Notes: generated from the sequence alone by a model not told the origin. A stretch of DNA of 64,000 nt from Palsa-504 sp963818225 (GCA_963818225.1 CAWFRO010000006.1:1116001-1180000); one strand, 5' to 3'; counted from the first letter of the stretch, positions 23,789 through 33,729 are shown. A program made the numbers and translations.

Positions 23789-24190
23789 CTAGTGCGAGCT
23801 CGCGGGTGCGACGGTGCGGCGGGTGATCCGCCAGGTGCCGCCGGCCCGGCGGATTTCCTGGGTGATCGCCGCGGCGGCGCGGAGGGCGGGCGGCGTGGCC
23901 GGGTCGATGATCAGCAGCACGGATCGCACGGTGGCCTGGTCGGCGGATGGCCCGGGCTCGATGACCGGGTTGAGGGTCAGGTGCAGGGTGGCCGGGCCTT
24001 CGGCGGCCCAGACCGGCCCGACCGCGGCCCGCAGCGCCGCCCGGCCGGCGTGCTGGCCCTGGGTGCCGTCCAGCACCGCATCCTCGGTGAACAGCTCGAC
24101 GTAGGCGTTGGGATCACGCCGGCTGGCTGCCTCGTCCGCGCGGGCGACGACCTCCAGGATGTCCAGCCGATCCGCGGCGGACAGGGTCAT
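23789..24190 (-). CDS. SnoaL/SgcJ-like NTF2-fold protein
   Basis: A 133-aa NTF2-fold protein: RLDILEVVARADEAASRRDPNAYVELFTEDAVLDGTQGQHAGRAALRAAVGPVWA, and a C-terminal strand pair ending in GGTWRITRRTVAP. The ATG overlaps the stop codon of the upstream amidase gene (ATGA), so the two are translationally coupled. Function unknown; the amidase product or a downstream intermediate is the likely ligand. Confidence 0.87.
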   Translation of the reverse strand: MTLSAADRLDILEVVARADEAASRRDPNAYVELFTEDAVLDGTQGQHAGRAALRAAVGPVWAAEGPATLHLTLNPVIEPGPSADQATVRSVLLIIDPATPPALRAAAAITQEIRRAGGTWRITRRTVAPASSH

Positions 24191-25179
24191 GGCCGCAGCC
24201 ACGCCGCGATCCGGGCGCGCAGGTCGTCAGGCAAGACGCTCTTAGGGATGACCGCGTGCACCGCCTTGGGCGGGATCGAGGTGTAAGCCGAACCGGTCTG
24301 GTGGGCGTACTGGGTGACCCGGAAGCTGACCGCCATGCTGGCCAGCGCGTAGGCTTCAGGCCCGGTGATGCCCGCCGCCGCGGGCAGCCACGAGATGACC
24401 TCGCGCAGGCAGGCCACCAGCGCGTCGTCCAGGCTGGCCGCAAACGCCACCACGATCCAGGCGGTGTCGGTCTCGCCCAGCGGGCCGCGCAGGGCGACCT
24501 GCTTGTGCAGGTCGTAGCGGATCTCCAGGTTCTCCGCCGCGGTCTCGATGGCGGTCTGGTCGACCACTCCGTCACCTTGCAGCGCGTGCACGTCACCGGT
24601 CCAGATCCGGCCGCCGGGCTTGGCCACCGGCAGGAACAGGTGACTGCCCACGCCGAGGTCGCGCAGCACCAAGTTACCCCCGTAGGACCCGGACACGATC
24701 GCGCTGACCTGCTCATCGCCGGCCGGCTCGGCCGCCACCACGCCCAGGAACGGCGCCATCGGGAGTTTGATGCCGTGGGTGTACTCCGCGGTGGTGCGGG
24801 CGTCGTCGAAGGTGAAGTAGTGCACATAGGGTTCGGCGAAGTCATGCGGCAGCGCCCCGACACCGAGTGGGAAGGAATTCCAGCCCCACCCGATCGTACG
24901 CAGCGCGGTGATGCTGACCTCGATCACGTCGCCGGGCTGCGCGCCGGTCACCTCCACCGGGCCGAGCATCGAGTACGGGCCGTGCGGGTACCGGTGCCGC
25001 AGCGGCTCCCGGTCGGCGAAGCTCATCCCGAACTTCGCTTCGTTGCCCCAGTGCGTCCAGGTGTTCGGGTAGCGGACCGTGTCCCCAGGCTCGATCTCCG
25101 CGACCGGCTTGGCCGCTGGATCCAGATAGCCCGAACGGACCGTCGCCGGCGTCGACTCGACAATGTGCGTGCTGGCCAC
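24187..25179 (-). CDS. Acetamidase/formamidase family protein
   Basis: A 330-aa enzyme of the FmdA/AmdA family, which hydrolyses short aliphatic amides to ammonia and the acid. Recognisable blocks are PGDTVRYPNTWTHWGNEAKFGMSF, GPYSMLGPVEVTGAQPGDVIEVSI, FLGVVAAEP, the metal-site loop SGSYGGNLVLRDLGVGSHLFLPV, and GDVHALQGDGVV. It has the family's usual length. It is translationally coupled to the SnoaL-like gene behind it. The promoter region (25180-25275) carries no copy of the 30-bp motif. Confidence 0.92.
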   Translation of the reverse strand: MASTHIVESTPATVRSGYLDPAAKPVAEIEPGDTVRYPNTWTHWGNEAKFGMSFADREPLRHRYPHGPYSMLGPVEVTGAQPGDVIEVSITALRTIGWGWNSFPLGVGALPHDFAEPYVHYFTFDDARTTAEYTHGIKLPMAPFLGVVAAEPAGDEQVSAIVSGSYGGNLVLRDLGVGSHLFLPVAKPGGRIWTGDVHALQGDGVVDQTAIETAAENLEIRYDLHKQVALRGPLGETDTAWIVVAFAASLDDALVACLREVISWLPAAAGITGPEAYALASMAVSFRVTQYAHQTGSAYTSIPPKAVHAVIPKSVLPDDLRARIAAWLRP

Positions 25180-25275
25180 CGGTATCTGTCTCCGTTCTGC
25201 TCGGCTGAACCGCTTGATGAAGTCCAGCGCGGTCTAGGCGACCTCGGCCCAGGAGCGTACGCAGACGGATACCCG

Positions 25276-25443
25276 TCAAGCTACGCGAGAGAGCCGGTCG
25301 GTCTCGTCGCGGATTTCTACGGCGATCATCGTCAGGGCGGAAGCGTGCTCCCTAGTGTGGTGCGCGCAGAACAGCAATTCCAGGCCACTGGGCAGCAGGA
25401 CCCGGACGTAAGCCCGGGCGCCGCAGCGGTCACAGCGGTCCAT
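25276..25443 (-). CDS. DUF7455-family small zinc-ribbon-like protein
   Basis: A 55-aa protein, MDRCDRCGARAYVRVLLPSGLELLFCAHHTREH, ending in EIRDETDRLSRVA. The CxxC...CxxH set suggests a small zinc site. It matches a ubiquitous actinobacterial family usually encoded beside sigma-factor genes; no sigma gene is near here. It is a little shorter than relatives (about 65 aa); an upstream non-ATG start could add residues. Confidence 0.8.
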   Translation of the reverse strand: MDRCDRCGARAYVRVLLPSGLELLFCAHHTREHASALTMIAVEIRDETDRLSRVA

Positions 25444-25634
25444 AGCGGTAAGCGTCCTGGTGAGGGCTCCGTCCGCCGATTCGCTCTCCCGTCGGCGATC
25501 CGGGTTCGTGGCCCAGAATCTTTTTCTCTCATCACATGCACCTCCTCGTTTTCTCCAGTTCACCCCAGCCGCGGCGGGAGGCGCCCGTGACGCGGCGGTC
25601 GGCGGTGGTGCGGTTACGAGCGCGATTGGGTAGG

Positions 25635-25958
25635 TCAGCCGGTGATGGACAGGTCATCACGGACGTCAACGACACCGCGTGCCATCCACGCGGCGTCGAC
25701 CACCGCGTCGTGCTCGGCCCAGGTGCCGACGTGGCCGGTCAGCGTGATGGTGCTGCCCTTGGCGGCCGCCTGCACATCGCTGGCGTCGGGGACGAGCGCG
25801 GCGCGGGCCAGCGCTACCTGGACGTGCAAGTCGACGTCGACCGGGCCGGGGCCGTAGCTGATCTCGATATCGTCCCGCACGTTGCGGACACCCGTCAGCC
25901 CGGCGACCGCCCGCTCAGCGGCGGCACGCTCTGAGCCGAAGCTCACGGTACCGGTCAA
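25635..25958 (-). pseudogene. BON-domain protein, N-terminally truncated
   Basis: The C-terminal BON domain is complete (ALVPDASDVQAAAKGSTITLTGHVGTWAEHDAVVDAAWMARGVVDVRDDL). The preceding one begins only at VTLTGTVSFGSERAAAERAVAGLTGVRNV. Coding sense continues upstream without a start to about 26000 and then meets a stop, so the first one or two BON domains usual in three-domain relatives are gone. A TTG at 25958 might still allow a short protein. BON proteins are envelope or osmotic-stress proteins. Confidence 0.6.
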
Positions 25959-26057
25959 GGTGACGTTGCCGTCGACGCGAGCCTCTTCGAGGGCACGCCA
26001 AGAACTCGCCGATCTTCATCCGCTTGGGCGGGTTCAGGGGAACCCCGGGGCATTGGG

Positions 26058-27011
26058 TCAGCCGGCGAGGAACGGCAGCAGTTCGGCGAGGAACTCGCGA
26101 GGGTACTCCAGGTGCGGGATGTGGCCGCAGTCGGGTATCACCACGCGCTTGGCGCGGGGGGTGTCCTGCGCGGCCGCGGCGGACAGGGCGGTGAAGTCGC
26201 CGAGCCGGGCGGCTTCGGCCGGGCCGACGTACTGGCCGAGCGGGACGGTGTGGTCGTCGGCTCCCGTGATCAACAGCACCGGGGGTGCAATCTGGTGATA
26301 TTCGTAGCGGACCGGCTGCTGGTAGATCATCTGGAAGGCGAGCGCCGCCGCGCGGGCCCACCGCGGGTAGTCCGGGCTGAAGGTCACCCGGACCAGGACG
26401 TCGGCCAGCGGCTCCCATATCTTCGGGTCGGGGTGCACGAAGTACCCCTTGACGTACCCGCGGATGACCGCCGGGTCGGTCCAGTGGATTTCGTGGTCGT
26501 ACAGCGTTTCCTCGGACTGCGGCGGGATGCCGGTGCGGTAGTCGACCAGGCCGAGCGGATCTTCCAGGACCAGGTGGGTGGTCCGGTCGGGGTAGGTCAG
26601 GGCGAAGCGGACCGCGGTCATGCCGCCGGTGGAATGGCCCAGCACGGCGACGTCCGTGACGCCGAGGTGGTCCAGCAGCGCCGCGGTGTTCGCCGCGAGC
26701 AGCTGGAAGCTGTAGTGGATGTCGGGCTTGGGTGACTTGCCCCAGCCGATCTGGTCGGGCGCGACCACCCGGTACCCGGCCCCGGTCAGCGCCTCGATGA
26801 CGTTGCGGAAGTAGTAACAGCCGAACGCCTTCCCGTGGAAGAGGACGAGCGTTTTGCCGTTCGGCTCCGTGCCCGGCGGAATGTCCATGTATGCCATCGC
26901 GACCGGCTGCAGGTCATTAGTAAGCTGAAGGAACCGGACCGGATAGGGATACTCGTACTCCTCCAGGCAGATACCCAGAGCGGCCAGTGTTTCCGGTGCT
27001 GTGTCAGGCAT
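26058..27011 (-). CDS. Alpha/beta-fold hydrolase
   Basis: A 317-aa alpha/beta hydrolase with nucleophile Ser127 in VLGHSTGGM, an acid in GADDH (Asp252 or Asp253) and His297 in DCGHIPHLEYP. The oxyanion region is LFHGKAFGCYYFRNVIEAL, and DQIGWGKSPKP is the typical post-strand loop. GGAGG lies 10 bp before the ATG. It resembles haloalkane-dehalogenase/epoxide-hydrolase-like enzymes, but the nucleophile is Ser, so an esterase or lactonase is more likely. No operon partner is evident. Confidence 0.9.
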   Translation of the reverse strand: MPDTAPETLAALGICLEEYEYPYPVRFLQLTNDLQPVAMAYMDIPPGTEPNGKTLVLFHGKAFGCYYFRNVIEALTGAGYRVVAPDQIGWGKSPKPDIHYSFQLLAANTAALLDHLGVTDVAVLGHSTGGMTAVRFALTYPDRTTHLVLEDPLGLVDYRTGIPPQSEETLYDHEIHWTDPAVIRGYVKGYFVHPDPKIWEPLADVLVRVTFSPDYPRWARAAALAFQMIYQQPVRYEYHQIAPPVLLITGADDHTVPLGQYVGPAEAARLGDFTALSAAAAQDTPRAKRVVIPDCGHIPHLEYPREFLAELLPFLAG

Positions 27012-27201
27012 AAGTGTGTACCTCCGGTAGCCGAGGGCGAACAACCTGCGAATTCCTCGGTCCTACAGCACTCCAGCATCAGCTGCCCGTATCTGCTAGG
27101 AGCCATCCGCTATCAGGCCATTGACGATCCCTATACACCTCACCGGGTCGACATGGTCGCTCAGACGGCCCGGCCGGACGGTGCACACAGCATGTTCGCA
27201 C

Positions 27202-27244
27202 TGGTGGGCGCAACTGGGTTCAAACCAGCGACCCCTCGCTTGCG
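27202..27244 (-). repeat. tRNA-Val-like 3'-half remnant (copy 2)
   Basis: On the minus strand: CAAGCGAGGGGTC, then a T-arm GCTGG-TTTGAAC-CCAGT with a full 5-bp stem, then the acceptor strand TGCGCCC-A-CCA. The encoded CCA end is present, but C56 of the T-loop is T and no 5' half exists. It is in the same orientation as copy 1, 21.5 kb away. Confidence 0.6.
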
Positions 27245-27261
27245 CCGTGGCTAATGGCACG

Positions 27262-27777
27262 TCACTGGCCGGGTATCTGGGCGGCCTGACCGCAGCCTCC
27301 CGGTGACCGGCCCCGCGCGGACCGCCTGCTGGCACGCTTCTCAAGCACCACGGCGATCAGCCAGATCCAGACGAGCGACACCGGCAGCAAGATAAGCACG
27401 ACAGCCACCCCCGGCGACCGCTGAGCAGGCCCGCTGTCCGACACCCACAACGACGCCGCCACCGCGACGCTCCACCACGCCGCCATCGCCCCGATAACCG
27501 CCGTGGCCGCCTTCTTCTCACTCCACTCCCCCGCAGGCTCCGGCGGCCGGACCCCGGCCAGACCAGCCGGCATGTCCGCGGTGAGGCCGGCCAGCTCCAC
27601 CCGCGTCCGCGACATGAGCGCCTGGCCGACCCGCACGTCGAACTCGTCCTTGGTCAGCCGTCCCTGCACAAACGCCGCCTTGAGCACCCCGATCACCTGA
27701 TCCCGCTCGGCATGCGACGCCCGCAGATCACCGGCGCCCCCCGCGCCCGCCGCCATCTCACCGCCCGGCTCCGCCAT
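27262..27777 (-). CDS. DUF1707 (SHOCT-like) membrane protein
   Basis: A 171-aa protein with an N-terminal DUF1707 domain (DLRASHAERDQVIGVLKAAFVQGRLTKDEFDVRVGQAL at about residues 17-54) followed by two membrane helices (about 92-112 and 122-145) and a basic tail. GGGAGG lies 9 bp before the ATG at 27777. This is a common actinobacterial membrane-tethered family of unknown function. Confidence 0.9.
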   Translation of the reverse strand: MAEPGGEMAAGAGGAGDLRASHAERDQVIGVLKAAFVQGRLTKDEFDVRVGQALMSRTRVELAGLTADMPAGLAGVRPPEPAGEWSEKKAATAVIGAMAAWWSVAVAASLWVSDSGPAQRSPGVAVVLILLPVSLVWIWLIAVVLEKRASRRSARGRSPGGCGQAAQIPGQ

Positions 27778-28065
27778 TCCCAGGCACCTCCCCTGCGAGC
27801 ACAATCTACGGAAAGCGTACGCGACGGCCCTCCGGGGCCCATCTTGGACATTCTGATCCCTAGCTCAATGAAGGGTCTCGGGTAGGTGCGCTGGAGCCGT
27901 ATCCGCAGATCAGCGTCCTTTCTGGTCTCCGGCATGGCCGCCTGAGCCTGGCCTCGTCCCACCAGTCCGTGAGAGCACGTCGCCGATCGTGATTGCATTG
28001 CAGCTGGATTATGGCCGTGTCCTGTTCCGCCTTCCGGGTGCAGCGGCGAAGGTAAAGGCCCGCAG

Positions 28066-30949
28066 ATGACCAAGCACGGCGACCGACCCGGCCACCGCCG
28101 CCGGGGTGATGGGAGTGGCGGCAGGGTTTTGGGGCAGAATCTGGGTGTGGGTGCGGGCTCGGTGCCTCCCGGGGTGGGCGTGTCGGCCCGTGAGGCTGAG
28201 GTGCTGGCCGCGCTGGGGGAGCACCTGACCAACGCGGAGATCGCCGCCCGGCTGTTCATCTCGGTCCGCACCGTCGAGAGTCACGTGTCCTCGCTGCTGC
28301 GCAAGCTCCAGGTGGATGACCGGCGGGCGCTGGCGGCCGCCGCGGCCCTGCGCCCTGGGACGTCTTCTCTGCCCACGGTGCCACTGCCGTCGCCGTTGAC
28401 CTCATTCGTTGGCCGGGTCGCCGAACGGGCGGCGCTGGCTGACGCGCTCGCCGCGCACCGCCTGGTAACCGCGGTAGGACCGGGTGGGGTGGGCAAGACG
28501 CGCCTGGCGCTCAGCGTGGTCCCCGATCTGGCCGGCCGGTACGCCGACGGCGCCTGGTACGTGGATCTCGTCCCGGTCACCGATACGGCCATGGTTGCCC
28601 CGGCGATCATGGCGGCGCTCGGCCTGGGTGAGCGGCAGGGCCGCTCGAGCGAGGACATCGTCCTCGGCTGGCTGGCGCCACGTGAGGTGCTGCTGGTCTT
28701 GGACAACTGCGAGCATCTGCTGGACGGGGTGCCAGTCCTGCTTGAGCGGCTTCTGGCAGGCAGTGCGCGGCTGTCGGTGCTGGTCACCAGCCGCGCCCGG
28801 CTGCTGGTGCCATTCGAGTGGGTGTTCCCGGTGCCCGGGTTGTCCATCGACGGCCGGCGACGGCGCGCCGGGTGATGCGGTGGAGCTGTTCCGGGTGCGG
28901 GCGGCCGCGGCCGGGAGACCGCTTGCTCCAGGCGATACGGACCGGGTCGCCGCCGTCTGCCAGGGGCTCGACGGCATGGCGCTGGCGATCGAGCTGACTG
29001 CCACGCGCTTCCCGTCGCTGGGCCTGGACGGGATCGAGACCGGCCTGGCGGACCGGATGGACCTGCTGACCGGCGGCCGCCGGGCGAATGACCGGCATCG
29101 CTCCCTGCGCTCCGCGCTTGACTGGAGCTATGCCCTGCTGGACGAGGCCGGCCAGGCGGTACTGCGCCGGGTATCGGTGTTCGCGGCCCCGTTTACCGCA
29201 GCGGCGGCGGTGGCCGTGTGTGCCGGCTGGCCGCCGGTGGCTGGCGGCGCGATCCCGGCCGTGCTGGCCCGGCTCGCCGACCAGAGCCTCCTGGTCGCCG
29301 CCTCGGACGTGTCCGGGATCCGGTACCAGGCGCTGGAGACCATCCGCCAGTACGGCGCCGGCCAGCTGGCCGCCGACGGGGAGGCGGACCAGGCTTCCTC
29401 CCGGCACCTGGGCTGGTGCCTGGACGCCGCCCGCAGCCTCGGGCTGCTTCCCCGCGACGACCGGGCCTGGCGGTCGGCGTTCGATCAGCTGGCCGACGAG
29501 CTGCGTGCCGCGCTGCGCTGGGCGGCGGCCAGTCCCCGCGGCCGCCCGGCGGCATCCGAGCTGGCGATGGCGCTGGCCGAGCTGGCCTTCGCCCGTGGCT
29601 TGCCCGGCGAGTCGCAGCGGCGGTACGAGCAGGCCGCGGAGCTCGCGGCGGACGCCGCCCGCGCCGCCGCCGCGCTGCGCTGCGCGGCGGGCGCGGCCAA
29701 GTCCCGGCATTTCGGCGATGACGCGCTCCGGCTGCATCTGGCGGCGGCCGACGCAGCCGTGCGGGCGGGTGACCGGGCCGGGGCGGCCATGGACCTCGCC
29801 CAGGCCGCCGAGATGTGCAACCGCACGCGGGGATTGATGGCCACGGCACCGGCGGCTGGCCTGGCGGACGAGCTGCTGGCCCGGGGAAGGGCGCTGGCCG
29901 GCGGGAACGTGGCTGCGCAGGCCCGGCTGCTGACCGCGGAGGCGTTCAACGGCGATGACACCGATCCAGTCACCGCTGAACTGGCCGAGCAGGCCATCGC
30001 GCTGGCCCGCCGGGCCGGTGACCCGCTGGCGGAGAGCGCGGCGCTGGACCAGTTCACCTCGGTCCAGCTTGCTCGCGGTGAGCTCCGCGGCGCGCTGGCC
30101 AGTGCCCTGCGGCGCACCGTGATCCTTGCTCCGGTGCCGGTGACGGCGCAGTCCGGGCAGGAGCTCTCGGACGCCCTCTACATGGCGGCCGAGTGCGCCA
30201 CCGCCGCCGGTGACCTGGAGGGCGCCCGCCGGCTGGCCGAACGAATCCGGGACCTGCCGTTCCACCGCGAGGAGGGTCACCTGGCCACGGGCCGGCTGAT
30301 CGTCGTCACCGCCCTGGCCGGTGACTGGGACGAGGCGCTCGCCCTGGCTGGGCAGTTCCGTGAGGGCTGGGAACGGGCCGGACGGCCGCGCGCCGGGAAC
30401 CTCACCCGCGGCGCCTACGCCGCGGCGACGGTCCACGGCCTGCGCGGGGACGGCGAAGCCCGGGCGGCCTGGCTGGACATCGTGGATGCACTGGCGACGC
30501 CGGGCCGGCCGATATCCGATCTGCATTTCAACGAGTTCTTCGACGCCCTGCTGCTGCTGCACCAGGGCGGGACCGCGGCGGCCGCGGCGGTGCTCGGCAC
30601 GCCACCGGAGCAGTTCCGCAACTGGGCCAGCGGAATGTGGCGGCCGTGGTACGCGGCGCTGTGGGCCGAGGCGGCCGTCCTCACCGGGCACCGGGAGGCT
30701 GCCGCCCGTATCCGCCGGGCGCGGCTGGCCACGCTGGGCAACCCGGTCGCCGCAGCCATGGTGGCCCGGGCCGCGGCGCTGGCCGGCGACCGTGGCGGGC
30801 TGGTCCCGGCGGCCGCCGCGCTGGAGGCCGCCGGGTGCCGCTATCAGTGGGCCCGCACGCTCATCGCCATCGGCGGCGCGGACCGGGACCGGGGGGAGGC
30901 CGCGCTGGCCGCGATGGGCGCGACCGTCATGGCCTGGCCTCCAGGATGA
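28066..30949 (+). pseudogene. LuxR-HTH/NB-ARC ATPase regulator, frameshifted
   Basis: A large regulator (about 960 codons) in which the LuxR helix-turn-helix is at the N-terminus (residues 39-81, VSAREAEVLAALGEHLTNAEIAARLFISVRTVESH), followed by an NB-ARC-type ATPase with Walker A VGPGGVGKT at 138-145 and LLVLDNCEHLLDG, and then a long TPR-like region. The first frame ends at 28875. The rest continues in a second frame from about 28860 (DAVELFRVRAAAAGRPL..., CQGLDGMALAIELTA, YQALETIRQYGAGQL) to 30949. One indel near 28855-28870 explains the split. It could be a real pseudogene or a sequencing error. The 3' end overlaps the convergent methyltransferase gene by 23 bp. Confidence 0.82.
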
Positions 30950-32003
30950 GGTTGAACGGGGTCTGGGTGGCCCGGCGCACGCGGCTGAAGCCGGCCTCGC
31001 GCAGCACCGCACCCAGACGGCGCTCGCCGGCCAGCGCGCCGAGCCCCAGGCCGACCTCCTCGGCCAGCGATCCCGGCGTGCAGATCACGGTGGACATACC
31101 GTAGAAGGCCCGCCCGACCGGGTTGAGGTTGTCCTCCAGCCCGTTACCGGCCATCGGCTCGACCAGGAGCAACGTGCCGTCCGGCGCCAGCGCCTGGCGG
31201 ATGTGCCGGGCCGCCCCGACCGGGTCGCCCATGTCGTGCAGGCAGTCGAACAGGCACACCAGGTCATAGCCGGCACCCGGGATTTCCTTGGCGGACACTG
31301 TCTCGAACCTGGCCCGCTGGGCCACTCCCGCCTCCGCCGCCGCCTGGCGCGCGGCGGCGATAGAGGCCTCGTGGTTGTCGACGCCCAGGAAGGTGGACCG
31401 CCCGAACGCCTTGGCCATGATGATCGTGGACGCGCCGAGCCCGCACCCGACGTCGGCCACGCTCGCCCCCGCCTGCAGCTTGGCCACCACCCCGTCCAGG
31501 GCGGGCAGCCATTCACCCACCAGGTGGGCGGCGTAACCGGGGCGGAACAGCCTCAGCACGCCGGAGAACAGCCGGTCGTCGTGATCTCGCCAGCCGACCC
31601 CGGCACCGGTGCGGAACGCGTCGACGAACAGGCCGTGGTCGGCGTAGCAGGAGGCGATGGCCTCGAAGGCGCCGGCCAGGAAGACCGGGCTGTCCTCGTC
31701 GGCCACCACCATGGCGTGCTCGGCGGGCAGCTCGAAGGTGCCATCGACCGGGTCATAGACGACGTAGCCGCCCGCCGCCTGATTGCCGAGCCACTCACGG
31801 ACGTACCGCTCCGCGGTGCCGGTCCGCGCGGCCAGGGCCGGTGCGGTGACCGGCCCGGCGCCCGCCATCGCCTTATACAGGCCGAGCCGGTCGCCGATGT
31901 GCAGCAGCAGCCCCGAGATGGCTGCGCCCATGTCGGTGACCGCCTGCCCGACGAAGGCCTCCAGCCTGGCCTCATCGATCCGGCTCGTTTCTGTCGTGGT
32001 CAT
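30927..32003 (-). CDS. Class I SAM-dependent methyltransferase with N-terminal winged helix
   Basis: A 358-aa methyltransferase of the Rv2258c-like type. Residues 1-100 form a dimerisation winged-helix domain (LGLYKAMAGAGPVTAPALAARTGTAERYVREWLGNQAAGGYVVYD) and the Rossmann part has motif I VADVGCGLGAS at 182-192, followed by VDNHEASIAAAR and YDLVCLFDCLHDMGDP. AGGAGG precedes the ATG. The substrate is unknown; relatives methylate small aromatics and natural products. The gene is convergent with, and overlaps by 23 bp, the regulator upstream. Confidence 0.92.
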   Translation of the reverse strand: MTTTETSRIDEARLEAFVGQAVTDMGAAISGLLLHIGDRLGLYKAMAGAGPVTAPALAARTGTAERYVREWLGNQAAGGYVVYDPVDGTFELPAEHAMVVADEDSPVFLAGAFEAIASCYADHGLFVDAFRTGAGVGWRDHDDRLFSGVLRLFRPGYAAHLVGEWLPALDGVVAKLQAGASVADVGCGLGASTIIMAKAFGRSTFLGVDNHEASIAAARQAAAEAGVAQRARFETVSAKEIPGAGYDLVCLFDCLHDMGDPVGAARHIRQALAPDGTLLLVEPMAGNGLEDNLNPVGRAFYGMSTVICTPGSLAEEVGLGLGALAGERRLGAVLREAGFSRVRRATQTPFNLILEARP

Positions 32004-32216
32004 GTCCTGCCTCCTGACTTAGCGTGCGGGTCCCGGGCGGACCCGTAAGCGAAGCGTGCGCGCGGAGCAGGGCGGCGGGCATCCGTGGCCGCCACGGATC
32101 GCACCACGGAATCCCGGCCATCCGTGCTCACCCCCGATGCCTTCGCAGCCGCATAGGCCGCAGGTTGGACCGGTAACCACGCCGGATACCGGCCAGCCTT
32201 GAAGGAGCGATTCACG

Positions 32217-32438
32217 ATGACCCATCCCGATATCTTGGCCGCGCTGGCGCGTGAGCGGTCCGCTGCCCTCCTGGCGGAGGCGGAGGCTGGCCGCCGGGCC
32301 AGGCAGGCGCGTCCAGGGCCGACGGCGGTCACCCTCGGTGCCCGCGGCTTCGTGCTGCGCTGGCTCGCGGGCCGACGGCGGCCCGGCACCCCATTCGGCT
32401 ACCGAATCTCAAGTGACGCACCTAGAGGGAAGACATGA
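32217..32438 (+). CDS. Small basic hypothetical protein
   Basis: A 73-aa protein (MTHPDILAALARERSAALLAEAEAGRRARQ...) with a helical N-terminus and an Arg-rich C-terminus (RWLAGRRRPGTPFGYR). GAAGGAG lies 9 bp before the ATG. Similar small proteins occur beside regulators and methyltransferases in actinobacteria, but no function is known. It is divergent from the methyltransferase at 30927. Confidence 0.6.
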   Translation: MTHPDILAALARERSAALLAEAEAGRRARQARPGPTAVTLGARGFVLRWLAGRRRPGTPFGYRISSDAPRGKT

Positions 32439-32711
32439 GTGCATCAGCGGGCCGCCGCGGCCGGCGACGGCGCGGTCAGCATCCCGCTCGTGCACCGCTG
32501 GCTGGACACCACGGCGGGGCGAATCGCTGATCCTTGGGGCAGGCACCAGGGCCGTTCGGGTCAATGATCTTCCGGTTGGGAATCGCCCGGGCGACCTGCT
32601 CACGGCAGACGACCACGTTGGCCGCCCGTGCCCCGGCCACCGCCAGGCCTCGGGCCGGGCGGTGGCCGGGGCGGCTGATGCAGTCATGTCATGACGGTTG
32701 ATGGCGAGTCG

Positions 32712-33536
32712 TCAGCGGAGGGTCAAGACGGTCTGGAGGTAGCTGGCCGGGATCGCGATGCTCCCGCCGTCGCCGTTGCGGTCCCCGCGGCGGGCCAGGT
32801 CAGCCAGGTCGGCGGCCAGCGCATCGCGGCCGTCGTCGCCGGCGGCCTCGAAGGCCTTGAGGCTCGGCCCGTACCAGCGGCGGAAGAAGGCGACGAACTC
32901 CTCGGCGGAGGTGAACCGCCAGGTACAGGTGCGCTCCACCGACCGGGCGCCGGCGATGGCCGGCCCGAACAGGTCCGAGAGGTGCTGTTCGGTCCCCCAC
33001 AGCATCGGCGATGCGACGCCGGGCGGCCCGGGCACATGCCGGGTGATGACGCCGAACATCTCGCCGATGAACCCGCCGGGAGTCCACGAGGCGAGGCCGA
33101 CGGTACCGCCCGGGCGGGTGACCCGGATGATCTCGGCGGCGGCCCGCTGATGATCCGGCGCGAACATGGCACCGAAGACGCTCAGCACCGCGTCGAACGA
33201 CGCGTCCGGCACAGGCAGGTCTTCGGCGTCACCGAGCCGGAACTCGACGTCGAGGCCTTCGGCCATCGCCCGCCCGCGGCCGCCTTCGAGCAGCTCGGAA
33301 ACGTAGTCGATGCCGAGGGCGCGGGTGCCGGACCGGGCCGCCGCCAAGGTGGCGTTGCCGTTGCCGCACGCGACGTCGAGCACCTTCCAGCCGGCCCTCA
33401 GGTCGGCCGCGTCGGCGAGCAGCTCGCTGGCCAGCACGATCCGCGAGGCGACGACGGCGAAGTCGCCGCTGGCCCAGGTCTTCTGCTGGCGCGCCTTGAT
33501 GACCGAGAGGTCCGCACGCGCCGTGGTCACAGTCAT
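32712..33536 (-). CDS. Class I SAM-dependent methyltransferase
   Basis: A 274-aa UbiE/COQ5-like methyltransferase: motif I VLDVACGNGNATL at residues 52-64, GIDYVSELL, the acidic RLGDAEDLPVPDASFDAVLSVFGAMFAPDHQ (motif II/III) and VTRPGGTVGLASW. The C-terminal part (GTEQHLSDLFG, FTSAEEFVAFFRRWYGP) is typical of the subgroup found beside HxlR or ArsR regulators. CAGGAG lies 5-10 bp before the ATG. It is divergent from the HxlR gene, its probable regulator. Confidence 0.93.
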   Translation of the reverse strand: MTVTTARADLSVIKARQQKTWASGDFAVVASRIVLASELLADAADLRAGWKVLDVACGNGNATLAAARSGTRALGIDYVSELLEGGRGRAMAEGLDVEFRLGDAEDLPVPDASFDAVLSVFGAMFAPDHQRAAAEIIRVTRPGGTVGLASWTPGGFIGEMFGVITRHVPGPPGVASPMLWGTEQHLSDLFGPAIAGARSVERTCTWRFTSAEEFVAFFRRWYGPSLKAFEAAGDDGRDALAADLADLARRGDRNGDGGSIAIPASYLQTVLTLR

Positions 33537-33729
33537 GATGTCTCCTGTTCCTCGCGCCCCGGTGCGGGCGCCTGGGTACCAGGCTGCGGCGGCGGCGCCA
33601 CGGCGGACTAGTGACGTTCCCGTACCACCGCGGGCGGGCCAGCGGGCCGGCGAATCGGGCCGGGCGGCGCAGCGGATCCGCGCAGCCTGCAGCGACGGCG
33701 GCAGGCCCGGTCCATAATCTGTACTACCC

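Noticed and set aside
28784..31012. Minus-strand open frame of about 740 codons
   Set aside because: It is antisense to the NB-ARC regulator, is rich in Arg, Gly and Pro, and contains no recognisable motif.
30321..32048. Plus-strand open frame of about 575 codons
   Set aside because: It covers the end of the regulator in another frame and the methyltransferase in antisense; composition and lack of homology mark it as a shadow.
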